From contig ML677341.1 in NCBI GenBank assembly GCA_007922305.1, forward strand, positions 71,744,690 through 71,808,689: a stretch of DNA of 64,000 nt. Reading direction: 5' to 3'. Source of the stretch: Dermatemys mawii (lineage: Eukaryota > Chordata > Testudines > Dermatemydidae). The notes beneath the pieces were generated by a model. It had not been told where the DNA came from, did no database searches, and saw nothing but the letters and a program-made list of their open reading frames with translations. The translations under genes and the position numbers were made by a program. This document shows positions 47,515 to 58,260 of the stretch, piece after piece (positions within the stretch are counted from its first letter, which is position 1; every line of letters starts with the position of its first letter).

Positions 47515-47640
47515 TACGCAGATTGGAAGCTCCTTGGGGCAGGCTCTGGATTTTTTTCGGTGTTTGTATGGTCTCTAGCACAATGGGATCTTCATCTACC
47601 CCTAGACACTACACTAATATAAATACTAGATAATAGAAAG
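47515..47640 (+). mobile_element. Retroposon 3' tail, copy 3
   Basis: GGAAGCTCCTTGGGGCAGGCTCTGG, TGTTTGTATGGTCTCTAGCACAATGGGATC and CTAATATAAATACTAGATAAT match the tails at 14338 and 24480. Confidence 0.65.
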
Positions 47641-49338
47641 TGAGGTTCTACAGCATGCTTAAACCTACCACCCCAGCCTCCCATACTTGCCTCCCCAGGA
47701 CAGAACAAACAATATATTTCACCAACAATGTACTTCACTTGGCCTAACTAGACCACTGTTGATTTTTCTCTACATGCCAATCAGTTAAACTTGCTTTAGG
47801 CAACTGTGCAGAAAAGACCGAGGGTGTGGAGAGAATAGCAAACTAAGGCCCTGCTGCTCTCTGGCTGAGGAAGCGATAACACAGGAGAGCGTGGAGATTT
47901 TCTGTGCTCAGAAGCCAGGAACCGAAGAGCAAATGAAGAGTATATTTAAAGATAGCGCAAATCCTCGATAAAACCTCTCCGAAAGTTGATGAAAATTTCC
48001 AGGTGTATCAGGAAGTGAAAGCTGGGGCATATTAAAGAATAAATCCACAAGGCAGGCAAAAGTTGGAGGAGGACGAGCCATGGGCAGCTGCTGTGTGGGT
48101 GCTCCTCCAATCAGGGATGCTATAGAGAATGAGCTTTAACCCTTGGAGACTGTCAATATAATTATCCAGCCATGTAATTAACCAGCTTGCGTAGGTTCAA
48201 GGCATGTATGCTAGTTCATAGAGGTAGCACTCTGATCACTAGGACTACATGGGGTGTTTATGTGTGGTAGTAATTACTGTAGGAGCCCCGCTTCGTCAAT
48301 GACCTCAGTTGCTGCAGCCCCTGGTTTTCTCCAGTGCAAGGATAAACTAGATCTGACCCTGTTTAGATTGTGAAATCTGAGAGCATCATAGTCCCCTGCA
48401 GGGGGCAGAACTGCAGCAGCGGGACCTCCAAAGATTTCTCTCCCCCCGCCCTGCACTCCCTCCCCCGGAAATGGGTCTGTAATTAAGTCTGAAATTGTAC
48501 TGGAGACTTTATCATCTCAGCAAACCCAGAATGTGCTGTTTGGAGACCAAAATTCAATGACAGTTAATTAGGCGTGGCGCCCGTCCCAGTCCCTCTGCTG
48601 CTGTGGGGAACGTGTGAGGAAGGTGGGAGCACCAGCAGGAGGGGCACACTCAGTCCACAGATTGAGACCAGCCCTACTTGTATGAAAATACCATGGTGGG
48701 GCTCTCCAGGGCATTGGCTCTTTTTCCGACTTTGGGGGTTTGTTATTTGTTTAGGGGGAAAAGCAGCCTCCAGAGAGAGAAAGAACCAGCTGAGCGAAGC
48801 CGGAAGGAGCCCAGAGAGGGCACATTTATTTGTGTTACAAGGAATAGCAAATGGAAAGGGGCTGAAGCCCCTGGGTACGTCCCCTCCTGGAGGGGACAGG
48901 GGCCCAGATTTGTGTGTCTGATCCTCCCTGAGCACGGGGAGCCGCTGCAGGGGTTTGGCGAGGGATATGCAATCAGTCCACTCCAGCTCCAGCCACACAG
49001 CCCGAGTCCCGGCTCTTTGGCCTTAAAAGTGTTTGCTCTTCAATGCTGAGCAGGCAGCAGCAGAGAGCAAGCCCAAATAAGGTCCAGAGGCCTTATTTGG
49101 AAAAACCCTGCAAGGGGAGCAAAAGTGTGCTGCACTATCTACATGGAAGGAGCCTAGCATGCTACACGGCTGCACAGGACAGAGCCCAGCTAGGCACAGG
49201 AGCTGCAGTAGACAGGGTGGGGGAAAGGAAGCAAAGGGCTGTCACAAAAGTCCAATTAGTAACAGCCAAGCAAAATCATCCCAAGCCAGTCACAGAGAGT
49301 ACAGTAAAGCAGGCAGCCAGGAGATGTGAAAACGTGGC
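47641..49338. other. No gene; AT-rich homeobox-like block
   Basis: 48130-48195 (CAATATAATTATCC, CATGTAATTAACC) and 48475-48570 (CTGTAATTAAGTC, GACAGTTAATTAGG) are repeat-free and dense in TAATTA cores. Frames of 100-144 codons at 48564-49351 overlap on both strands and show no domain. Confidence 0.45.
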
Positions 49339-49990
49339 TGCCCTGCAGTGACTCAAGAGCATGAGTTCCAGCCTCAGGGCAGGCTGTTAAGAACTAGGGC
49401 ACAAACCCCAGATTATAGATCTCACAAGCATTTAGGTTTCACCAGCAAATTATCAAGTGTGAATTCCTCAGCCACTGTAACAGCCTGAACACGGAGTCAT
49501 AGACTGTCCCAGTGGGTAGGTAACCCTGCCTTGGTCCCATACACCACAAATCACAGCAATACTCAGGTCAATGGCAGTCCCAATGGACCAGTCTTCAGGT
49601 CAATTACACTGGAGCTCTCACCCTAAACACAATCCCACAATAAACTATCTAGAGATTCATTATATAGGGAAAGGAAATGAGAGAGCTATTTACAGGGTTA
49701 AAGCAGGTACACATGTGTACACACAAATGAGTTCAAATCTTAACTTTCAAAAAGTAACAGATGATTCCATAATAAGCGAGCTCTATGTCCATTAGGGCTA
49801 ACCCAGACTAAGTAGCGGGGGATCCCTTACTTATACTTAGAAAACTGTGCCCCTCAGGGTATGTCTACATGGCAACAAGATACCCCTGGCTGGCCCATGC
49901 CAGTCACCTTGTGCTCACAGGGCTCAGGCTGTGGGGCTGTTTCTTTGTTGTGTACATTTCTAACCTCGGTCTGGAGACCAGGCTCTGGGA

Positions 49991-50843
49991 CAGGGGTGGG
50001 CAAACTTTTTGGCCCGAGGGCCACATCGAGTTTGTGAAATTATATCAAGGGCCAAGTAGGCAAGGCCCCACCCCCAATCCAGCACCCTCCCACTTCCCGC
50101 CCCCTGACTGCCCACTCCCACTTCCTGCCCCCTGAGAATCCCTGACCCATCCAACCCCCCACACACCTTGCCCCTTCCACAGACCCCTAACTACCCCCAA
50201 GGACCCCACCCCCTACCCAATTCCCCTGCTCCCTTTCCCCTGACTGCCCCAACCCCTATCCACCTTCCCACCCCCTAACCACCACCCCAGAACCCCACCC
50301 AACCCACCCTGCTCCCTGACTGCCCCCTCCAAAGCCCCCCCACCACCACCCTGGAACCCCTCCCCATCCCTTTTACCATAGCTGCTCGGGGGGGGAGGGA
50401 AGAAGGGGAAGCATGCAGCCGGGGCTCCCAGACCTCTGCCCGTGCAGGGTGGCTCCGGGAAAGGGGAGGAGTGCACAGCCCCAGCCCTCTAGAGCGCTCC
50501 CCGCACCGCGTGGCTCCAGGGGAGGGGCGAGCGTGCCGCCTCAGCCCCCGGAACACTCCCTGTGTGGCGCAGCTCTCGGGGAAGGGCCAGCGCACAGCCG
50601 CGGCTTCCGGAGCACTACCCGCGCGGTGCGGCTCTGCAACCCCGGCCCCCCAGAGCTGCCCGCACGGAACGGCTCCGTGAGGGGAGGGGGAGGGAGAGGG
50701 GAAGGGGAGGTGGCTTGCCCCACAGTGGTGCCCGTGCTGCCCGCCTCCGGGGCAGGGGCCGGGGCAGCCTTCCCAGCCGCGGGCCGGATGGGACGGCCTC
50801 GCGGGCCGGATGTGGCCCGCGGGCCTTAGTTTGCCCACCCCTG
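49991..50843. mobile_element. 853-bp hAT nonautonomous element
   Basis: The ends are perfect 16-base inverted repeats (CAGGGGTGGGCAAACT) and the element sits in a perfect 8-bp target duplication CTCTGGGA (49983-49990 and 50844-50851). Both are hallmarks of hAT transposons. Subterminal GGCCCGAGGGCCACAT and GATGTGGCCCGCGGGCC also mirror. The inside is a C-rich tract (about 50060-50380) and a CpG-rich tandem repeat (about 50400-50690). Open frames of up to 189 codons here are compositional; no transposase motif is present. It is the innermost and youngest layer of the locus. Confidence 0.9.
50405..50690. repeat. CpG-rich tandem repeat, about 60-bp unit
   Basis: At least three, perhaps four, units of about 60 bases. 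Each has GGGGARGGG, then a GCACAGCC(C/G)C-like word, then a C-rich middle with GGAGCACT or GAGCGCT, then CCGCGC/CACC and GTGGCTC or GCGGCTC. Units begin near 50457, 50518 and 50578. It is far richer in CG than anything else in the window. Confidence 0.7.
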
Positions 50844-51531
50844 CTCTGGGAGGTGGGAAGGGCCCACAACTCGGGCTCCAGCCTGATCCCAGAAGTCTTC
50901 ATAGCAATGAAACAGCCCCACAGCCTGAGCTCCATGGCCCAAGTCAGCTGGCATAGGCCCGTCAAAGGTTTTTCTTTGTTGTGTGGTCATGCTCTCAGAG
51001 TCCAAGCAGCACAGAGCTACAGTTCCTCCTTGTTACGGGGTTTCATTCCCTTCCCCGTTTGTGCTTTGAGCTGCAAACTCAGCTGGCGAGAGGAATTCAC
51101 TTGCGTGACTCATCTTCACAGAGGAGAGTAAACAACAAAGACTTTTGTCCTCTTTAATGTTCCACACTAGTCGGTGTGGTGTTGATGGGCCTTCCTTGTA
51201 GGGTAGGACATAACACAGTCTGTTGGCGATGAGGATTTCACACCAGTTAATGTCTCTCTCCTGCCTGGTGATTTATAGTCACAGAAGCTTATGGTGCAGA
51301 TGCTCAGATATTACCTTATAATATGGGAGACAGAGGCTATGGGTGAGATCAATGCAGGCAGCAACTCATAAGGATTTAATAAAGTCAAAACACATTTTTA
51401 TAACTCCAGTACCTATTTTAGAAACACTGACACACAAGTGAGCCAGATGTATTGAAGGTCTGTGTTTGACAGAGTTCAGTGAAGACACGGGGACCTTGGC
51501 GTGAGCTGGTACCTGGTCTGCCACTGTCACA

Positions 51532-52328
51532 GTGACAATAAAGTAATGGGGAGCAGATCCTTCTGGGAGTGAAACAGGCAGGAAAGCAGCAGGGAATGGG
51601 ACTCTTGATTATTGACTAGATAGTAGAGTCAAATTGATGCTCCTGAGAAGACCATGCTGGGTTTAGCTGCTAGGCAGATGTGCCCCTGTCTCCCCTTAGC
51701 AGCTGCTAATCACTGAGATTTTCTTAAGGGAGCTGTAGGAATTGCTGTGCAGTGTCTGTGAAGTGTCGGCAGTGTGCAGTGTCTGCTCCAGCTCATGGCT
51801 CTGTCCACAGGCTGTAGCACAGCAATAACTAGGACCTGGAGCATCGCCATGCTGGAATGGGATCCCTGGCCAGTTTACACAGGTCCCGGTAAACTAGACA
51901 TGCTGCTGGGCAAAGGACAACTGCAGTGCTGAGCTGGGAAAGTCATCCAGAATGCACGGGGTTTGCCTACCGCCATTTATGACCAACTACATGCGACAAC
52001 TGTAACACAGCATCACAGATTTTGTTCACAAGATCACAAGCCACTCAAAATCCAGCTGCCTGTAGCTCCACTAGCATTTGTCCCTGATAGGAACACCTCC
52101 CCATCTCTGTACTGAGGGGGTATGTTTTACAGCCAGCACTGGCTGGCTTCAGTTTACATTCCCCTTTCCATCGGTGGTGGGGACATATTCCCAGAGGCAG
52201 AGGGCCAGGCTGTCCTTTCCGAAAGGTGACCACCCATGCTTTACTCTTTGCTGTACCCCTTCTCTCTGTGTGTTTAATTCACCTCTCTGTGGAAGGCCAG
52301 CCTGAGGCCTATGCACCACTTAAATACA
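51532..52328. other. No gene or recognised repeat
   Basis: About 800 bases. Nothing is recognised. Confidence 0.5.
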
Positions 52329-52462
52329 AGGGTGAAATCCTGGCCCCACTGCAGTCAATAGCAGAATTCTTGACTACATTACTCAAGGGTGTGGATTTTT
52401 CACACCCCTGAGCCATTTAGTTACACTGACCTAATTTCCTAGTGTAGACCACGCCCTAGTCT
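52329..52462. mobile_element. Transposon end with hairpin
   Basis: CTCAAGGGTGTGGATTTTTC mirrors GAAAAATCC-type TCACACCCCTGAG (52381-52413), followed by TAGTTACACTGACCTAATTTCC and the terminus TAGTGTAGACCACGCCCTAG. The left part AATCCTGGCCCCACTGCAGTCAATAG is a common reptile repeat motif. The other terminus is not clear. Confidence 0.55.
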
Positions 52463-53372
52463 GGGAGGGTTGGACTCTTCTGAATAGTGTCAGGTCTCAG
52501 CAGGGAGACAGGTGGCTTCCAAGCAGTCTTCTTGCCCTATGTAGTGGAGGATGCTGGGGATGACATCCTGGGAAAAACTCCAGTTGAGTGAGGAAGAAAA
52601 AAGGAACGGTGAGAAGGTGAAGAAAGCCTTTGATGCTAGATGTATTGGGAGGCATGACGTGATGTAGGAGAGATTTAACGAGCGTTCTCAAGAACCAGCT
52701 GAGACTGCCAAGTCCTTCGGAGGAGTTGTGCAGAGCCTGGCCGAGCACTGCAAATTCACACTGCTCCAGAGAGTTTATATGAGGTAGGATCATTATGGGC
52801 CTAAGAGAGAAGCAGCTGTCGGGCTGCCTCTAACTCAACCCCAGACTGACATTGGCAAAAACAAAAGCAGGAACAAAGCAAGACTCAGCAATAAGGAAAA
52901 AGGAGAAAGAATCATGGGGAAGTGCAGGGCTGAGCCCACCAGTGGCAACTCTCATCAGCATCAAGAGAGGAATCCCAGAAGAGGCCGATTCACCAGTATG
53001 CACCACTGACAAAAAGCAGCCATAGAACTAGCTTCACCAGCTGGGTAAACTAGGTTTATGGCTGCTTTGCATTGCTGGAACAACATACAGTAGCCAGAGC
53101 GAATCAGTGAGTTCACCCCCCACATCCCCGTTTCCATCCCCTTAGCAAAGATACAGGATTCCAAACGAAAATGGGAGACCAAGAAAGAGGTTGCCTGACC
53201 AAGAGCCCAAGTGAAGATTTGCCAAAGTAAAAGCTGCAGCTGATGGTAGAAATGATTGAATCTTGCCTGGCAGCAATGCCCATGACACGGATGTGATCAT
53301 ATGGCGGCATGTCAGCCGGCAAGAGCCAGGAGCATAATCTAGGAAGGCATAGAGACATTATGAGCAAATTCA
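52463..53372. other. No gene or recognised repeat
   Basis: About 900 bases. Minus-strand open frames of 60-98 codons carry no domain. Confidence 0.5.
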
Positions 53373-53650
53373 GCATTAGAAAGCCCTTTTCAGCACACGT
53401 TCAAGATCCTGTACAAATGTTAATGAGTCCTCACAACAAACCTTGTGAGTTAGGATGTAGATAAATGCTATTAGATCCTCTTTATAGATGAGGAAACAGA
53501 GACTGAGAGAGGTCAAAGGCCCAGATTCTCAATGGTATTTAGACACCCAACTTCTGGCCCGAAGTATCTTGCTCAATGAGTCAATAGCAGAACTGTGATT
53601 AGAACTCAAGGATGCCTCACTCCCAAACCCACGCTCAGTCCTGCAGACAA
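53373..53650 (-). mobile_element. MIR-like SINE with a short internal insertion
   Basis: The plus strand shows antisense MIR text: TCTTTATAGATGAGGAAACAGAGACTGAGAGAGGTCAAAGG, then CTGTGATTAGAACTCAAGGATGCC. In between, 53519-53575 (CCCAGATTCTCAATGGTATTTAGACACCCAACTTC) is a different common repeat word inserted into the core. Confidence 0.65.
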
Positions 53651-53659
53651 CATCTCTCT

Positions 53660-54560
53660 TGCACAAGATCTGAAAGCACATCCCAGACACTACTGAATTG
53701 AATCTCCCAGCCCCCCGGGGGCATAGGTAAATATTAGTAGGGCATGTCTACACTATGAACTTAAGTCAACCTATGTTAGGTCAGCTTACAGCCACCACAG
53801 TAATTACTGTGGTAGTTCATGTCCACACTGCCCTTCCTCTGTGAGTGGGGCGCATCCTCACCAGGAGCGCTTCTACCAGCTTAAGAATGGCAGTGTGGGG
53901 AGCTGAGAGACAGGGCTCTCACCTCCATGCACAGTTCCCCGCTGGTAGTCTGGATCCCTGCTCCCTGCCGGGAACAGAGTAGCTGACTGGACACTGGCAC
54001 GGATCTCCCTGCTAGGAGCCCAGCTGCCCCTCCCCACCGGGGTCTCAGTTTCCCTCTTCCCACTGGGAGCACAGGTGGAAGCTCTGGGCCGAGAGTCTCG
54101 TTGGCTGCCGTTCTGCCAGTGGGGAGCAAAAAGTTTAGACCCCCACTGGGGCAGCTGAGTTCCCAGCGGGGAGATCCATGCAGGTGTCCAGTTGGCTGCC
54201 CCATTCCCGGCAGAGCCATGAAATCGACAAGAATGACAACCAATAGATGTAAGTAACACAGTGACTACAAGGACACTGATTCATCCTAACTACACCGATA
54301 TAAGCCCCACATCTCCGTGGAGGCGGAGTTATTTTGCCAGTGTAGTAGGGCAAATGCATCAGCAGAAGCAGGAGTATTCACTGATTTACTTAGGCCGACT
54401 TAATCTGCCTTACATCTACCTACTGCTGTAGTGTAGACCAGGCCTTAGTATCCCTGTTTTACAGGCAGGAAAACTGGGCCATGGAGAAGCTAAGGCTTAC
54501 ATTTTCAGAAGTGGCCCTTTATTTTGGGTGCCACCTTGAGACACCTCCGGCTGTATTTGG
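53660..54560 (-). mobile_element. Second MIR-like SINE, split by a transposon
   Basis: Left piece: CACTACTGAATTGAATCTC...GGTAAATATTAGTA. Right piece: TTAGTATCCCTGTTTTACAGGCAGGAAAACTGGGCCATGGAG. Joined conceptually they give the antisense MIR order, so the 705 bases between them are an insertion. Confidence 0.6.
53740..54444. mobile_element. 705-bp GGGCATGTCTACAC transposon
   Basis: The left end GGGCATGTCTACAC pairs with the right end GTGTAGACCAGGCC (11 of 14). TTAGTA is present on both sides (53734-53739, 54445-54450) and once in the inferred MIR target, so it is a target duplication of six bases, or eight with two mismatches. No transposase is present. Open frames of 120-128 codons on the minus strand inside it show no domain. 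Confidence 0.75.
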
Positions 54561-55869
54561 AACTCAGAGCTTGAAAAACTCAGGCTGTATCAGCTTAAAT
54601 CAGTCTTCCCTTCCCGATGAGCCATTCCCTCCACACAAAGTACCCCCAGCAGACAAGTGTCGCATTTTCAACAAAAGAAAGGTGAGGACCCAGTGGAGAT
54701 GAGAGCAACAGCCATGGCAGGGGAGGAAAAAAAATGTATTGTGGGCGGGGCTGTGGAGAGACAGTGGCCTGAGATGGATTTATAGGACTCCAGTAACCAA
54801 CCTCTGCAGGGCCATGGCCGGTTTGCTGCAAAACAATTAAGACACTAGGACAACTAATCAATGTAATTAAATAAGGTCTGGACTGTTTGGGCTGTTGCCA
54901 GTGGCACAGGTACTGTGATAAGATGGGAAACCTCCAAGGAGTGAAAGCAGCTTTTTCTTGATACCCACAAGTTTTAATGGGAACCGGGGAAACGGGCAGG
55001 CTGGCATTTCCTCTCTGCTTTGGTAGAGTTCATTTCTTCTCCACTCAGACACTCCCCAAGCCAAGCAGGGCAGCTGCCTTCCCTCCCCTGCCAAACCCCC
55101 TCTCTCTCAGTTCCATATTTCTCCAGGTCTGCTGGACTTGGCTCAAAAACGCCTCAGCAGAATCTGTCTCTGGGGAAGAAGCAGCCCCTGAAAAAGGGCA
55201 ATTAAAGGCAGCATTCATTTCCTTTGCTTAATTGGCAGCTGCATTCGGACAGAGACAGAGCTGGTGCCACCACGCAGAGCCCACAAGACACTTCACAGCA
55301 CAGCTGAAAAGATGCTCTTTAAAACATATCCCTTTTTGGCCAGATATCGAGAGAGATTTTGATGCTGGTGAAAGGTGCCAACAGGACAGCCCTAAAGCCT
55401 GATTCCCTCTCCACAACAAACAAATAATTCCTGTTGATTTCAAGGAAAGCGAACTGTGTCTGGCAGCGGGAGAACATAGGGCCCCTGAAGGATGAAGTCC
55501 TTTGTTTATCTACAAAACAAGGACGGCACAGGCAATGCCAGTACCTGTTTCTCCCCATTGGCCCACCAACGTATCTGACCCATCTTCTGATGGAATAACT
55601 TGGACCATTCAGTCCAGGGCTTCGCACCAGAGACTGCCAAGAATATAGTTCATTCCAGTCACGGGGGCAGGGCTAACCACCAATAAATGGTAACAGTTTT
55701 GAAGACTGAAATGAAATAATTTTCTTCCCACACAAATTTGTCATAGCTCCCAAGCAAATGAGCGTAAGGCCTGGGGAGTACTTGGGAGGTCCAGAAGAAA
55801 ATTCTAGGTTGCTCCAGTTTGGTTCACAGGGTACTGCATGCTGGGAATCATCAGCCCATCAAGGGATAT
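54561..55869. other. No gene or recognised repeat
   Basis: About 1.3 kb. AATCAATGTAATTAAATAAGG (54857-54877) and GGCAATTAAAGGCAGC with TTGCTTAATTGGCAGC (55197-55240) are repeat-free AT-rich spots. No gene is seen. Confidence 0.5.
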
Positions 55870-55985
55870 TGTGCTGCTGCATGTTCCATCTTTCAGCAGG
55901 AGGTGTAGAACTGAGGTGTGTCCTTGTACCCTCACAGGAACTGAAGATCCGAAGGGTCTTTTTGCATGTGTAAGGGTGCCAGCCA
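55870..55985 (+). mobile_element. Old retroposon segment related to 38281-38900
   Basis: TGCTGCATGTTCCATCTTTCAGCAGGAGGTGTAGAACTGAGGTG followed by CCGAAGGGTCTTTTTGCATG. It parallels the segment around the MITE at 38388. Confidence 0.45.
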
Positions 55986-56784
55986 ACCTCTGGCTTGGTT
56001 AGTTCCATCCTACTGTTTCAATATCTCTGGCAGGCTAAGTGAATGTGGTATGTTTTGTTTGCATAGGGAAATGTGTGGGGAATTTATGTTGGGGGTTCAC
56101 TGCATGCAGAGAGGTGCGGTGCTGCCTATGGGGAGAGGTGAATGTGTGGAGACCCACTTATGGGGAGAGGTGTGCAGGTTTGTGTGCGTGCTGCAGCTGT
56201 ACTTTGCACTGCCTCTAGACTGGTTGCATTGTCCCCAATTCCTTCCTGCAGCGATACCATGTGCAGGGGTAAGTCCAAGCTTTCCAGACTTCCTCCTGGC
56301 TTCACTCCCACCCTGAACCAGAGGGAGCTACCCAGGGCTCAGCAGCTTCTGACACCCCCTCCCCCATCCCACACCCATCAGTATGGAGCACAGCAGTTGC
56401 AGTGAGGTGGACTATAGAAATCCTCAGACTATTGCAGCCTTCCTCAAAACCACCAGCTCCAGCTAGAGCTGCAAATGCAGAGGATAAGTCAGGGCCTTCC
56501 CCTCTGTCTGTCCACCACTCACTCCAGCTTGCCCCAGAAGGCCAAGCTCAATAGTTTCCCCTCCCTCCTGGAAGAGGCCTGTCCAGCCACCTGCCACGCA
56601 CCCAGCTCTGAAACTTGAGCTCTGCATTATTTCCCCAACTCCACCACCCCTTTGTTGAAGCATCACTATTGGTTGTTCATCACCCTTTGTCCCGCCCCTC
56701 TCCTGCCACTACAACTTTTCAAAGGCCCATCCCACTCTCAGGCCCGCTGTGCTCTTCTCCCACTCCTCTGCCATCAGGCTCTTA
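55986..56784. other. No gene or recognised repeat
   Basis: About 800 bases. Nothing is recognised. Confidence 0.5.
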
Positions 56785-56792
56785 GCTAAGAC

Positions 56793-56916
56793 TAGGGTGA
56801 TCAGACAGCAAGTGTGTAAAATTGGGATAAGGGGTGGGGAGTAATAGGAGCCTGTAGAAGAAAAAGACTCAAAAAACTGGACTGTCCCTATAAAATCAGG
56901 ACATCTGGTCACCCTA
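56793..56916 (-). mobile_element. hAT-like MITE, GGTGACCAGA family, copy 6
   Basis: 124 bases from TAGGGTGATCAGAC to ATCTGGTCACCCTA, with an 8-bp duplication GCTAAGAC / GCTAAGGC (56785-56792, 56917-56924; one change). Confidence 0.9.
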
Positions 56917-57190
56917 GCTAAGGCTGTAGAGCACTCTCATGAATGTCTCTCTCCAAGTGGTCTCGGTGCCACTAGATGGGGCAGAACACCTCAGCCAGGA
57001 GGTGTGTGGGTCACACACCCGCAGTAGAAGTAATAGCATCAATTGATTCTGGTGTCACAGCTCTGCTCCAGCAGCCATCAACAGGCTGCAGATGACACTG
57101 GCTGCAATGTGGATTGTGACGGCTGTGGCTTTGTAGCCTTTTACCCTAGTTAACACAGACACTTTCCTGCCACTGACATCCCTTCACAAA

Positions 57191-57875
57191 GGCCCTGGTT
57201 ACGCTGGCACTTTATAGCGCTATAAAGCGGTCAGGAGCGCTATAACTCACTACCCGTCCACACTGGCGACGCACGTAGAACGCTATAACCTCGCAGCTAT
57301 AGCGCTCCTGGTAATCCACCTCTGCACGGGGAATAAGGGCTGTAGTGCTCCCGCTGTAGCGCTACGGCGAGAATGTGACACCCACTGCGCTACAAGTGAT
57401 CTCTTGAGATGCCTGCAGCCATATAAGGGAATTGACGTCTCTTCCCTTTCTTTTGAACTCAGCTGGAGGAATGCGGAAGTACCTCTTTAGAGTTTCTCTC
57501 TTAACTCGGCAGATTAGCAATGCAAATGTTTAAGGAGGGAGCCTGTGTGAAAACAAAGCCTGCTAAGCTTCTCTGTGAACGGACACGCGCTGACAAGCTC
57601 TCAGAAGGGTGGAAAAACCACTGGCTCTCTCCCTCCCTGTGCACACAACACGTCCCCCCTTATCCCCCTCGTTTGAAAAGCACGTTGCACCCAGCTGAAT
57701 GCTGGGATACCTGCCCTAATGCGCTGTTCCCAATGCTGCCTGAAGTGCCACAAATGTGGCCATGCTATACCGCTGGCGGGTGTCAGTGTGGCCACGCTAT
57801 AGCGCTATCCCTATAGCTGTATATAAGGACAGCTATAACCAATACCGCTATAATCCTGTAAGTGTAACCATGGCC
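57191..57875. mobile_element. 685-bp inverted-repeat element with repeated AGCGCT words
   Basis: The ends GGCCCTGGTTACGCTGGC and GTAAGTGTAACCATGGCC are inverted. Subterminal regions repeat the self-complementary word AGCGCT: TATAGCGCTATAA (57213), GGAGCGCTATAAC (57235), TATAGCGCTCC (57299), TGTAGCGCTACGG (57355) and TATAGCGCTATCC (57798). AAA flanks both ends (57188-57190 and 57876-57878), too simple to call a target duplication. A 98-codon frame at 57520 has no domain. Superfamily unknown. Confidence 0.7.
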
Positions 57876-58260
57876 AAAGTCCCAAAGCTTTGGGTTCAGA
57901 GAAGAGGAATTAAAGAGGCTTGTGCTGAAGCAAAGGAAAAGGACTCAGGACGTGATTGCCTGATGGAAACTAAGCACGTCCATCGTCTTCGTAGATGAAT
58001 GAACTGTTATCACTAAAGCCAGTGGCTAATTGACCTTTCTGCTGCTCTCACCACATCTCATGAAATAAAAATCTTCAGCCATTTTAGCAATCAGCTTCAG
58101 TTTCCTTCTGTTCTCTGGGGCCTGAAGAAAAGGGATCAACAGAAGCCTGCACAGGACTGAGGCTCAGAATCCAGCAATGCCGGAGGGGAGTGGGGGGAGG
58201 GAGAGATAGTGGCAGTGTGGTATAATGCATGGGGTGGGGAACATGGAGGTTTGCCAGTGC

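Larger units (their letters stand above)
49858..50990. mobile_element. Palindromic GTCTACACTG-family element nested in the LTR
   Basis: It starts GGTATGTCTACATGGC and ends GTTGTGTGGTCAT. Its halves, before and after a further insertion, share GGGCTCAGGCTGTGGGGCTGTTTC and its mirror GAAACAGCCCCACAGCCTGAGC. The host LTR copy 1 has the uninterrupted site CCCCTCAGAGTCC; here CCCCTCAG stands left and GCTCTCAG right, a worn 8-bp duplication. Relatives are at 6592 and 23628. Confidence 0.75.
49339..51531 (-). mobile_element. LTR-like element, copy 2, with two nested insertions
   Basis: Homologous to 4166-5401 on both sides of an insertion: 49339-49857 matches 4166-4856 and 50991-51531 matches 4857-5401. 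Shared landmarks are CTCAAGAGCATGAG, ACAGCCTGAACAYGGAGTCA, GGGTTAAAGCAGGTA, CCATAATAAGC, GAGTCCAAGCAG, GAGGAATTCACTTGC and TTAATGTCTCTCTCCTG. The flanks GTGGC (49334-49338) and GTGAC (51532-51536) could be a 5-base target duplication with one change, as for an LTR retroelement. The polyadenylation signal is degraded here. With the insertion removed it is about 1052 bases, close to copy 1. Confidence 0.6.

Noticed and set aside
48564..49049. Overlapping frames of 115-144 codons on both strands
   Set aside because: Mutually overlapping on opposite strands, with no domain or splice context.
50275..51131. GC-rich open frames of 138-189 codons on both strands
   Set aside because: They lie in or run out of the hAT element and its tandem repeat; high GC lowers stop frequency. 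No transposase or other domain is visible.
53873..54259. 120-128 codon frames on the minus strand
   Set aside because: They lie fully inside the 705-bp transposon, overlap in two frames and lack transposase motifs.
57520..57816. 98-codon frame in the inverted-repeat element
   Set aside because: No similarity to a transposase can be seen and the element's size fits a non-autonomous one.
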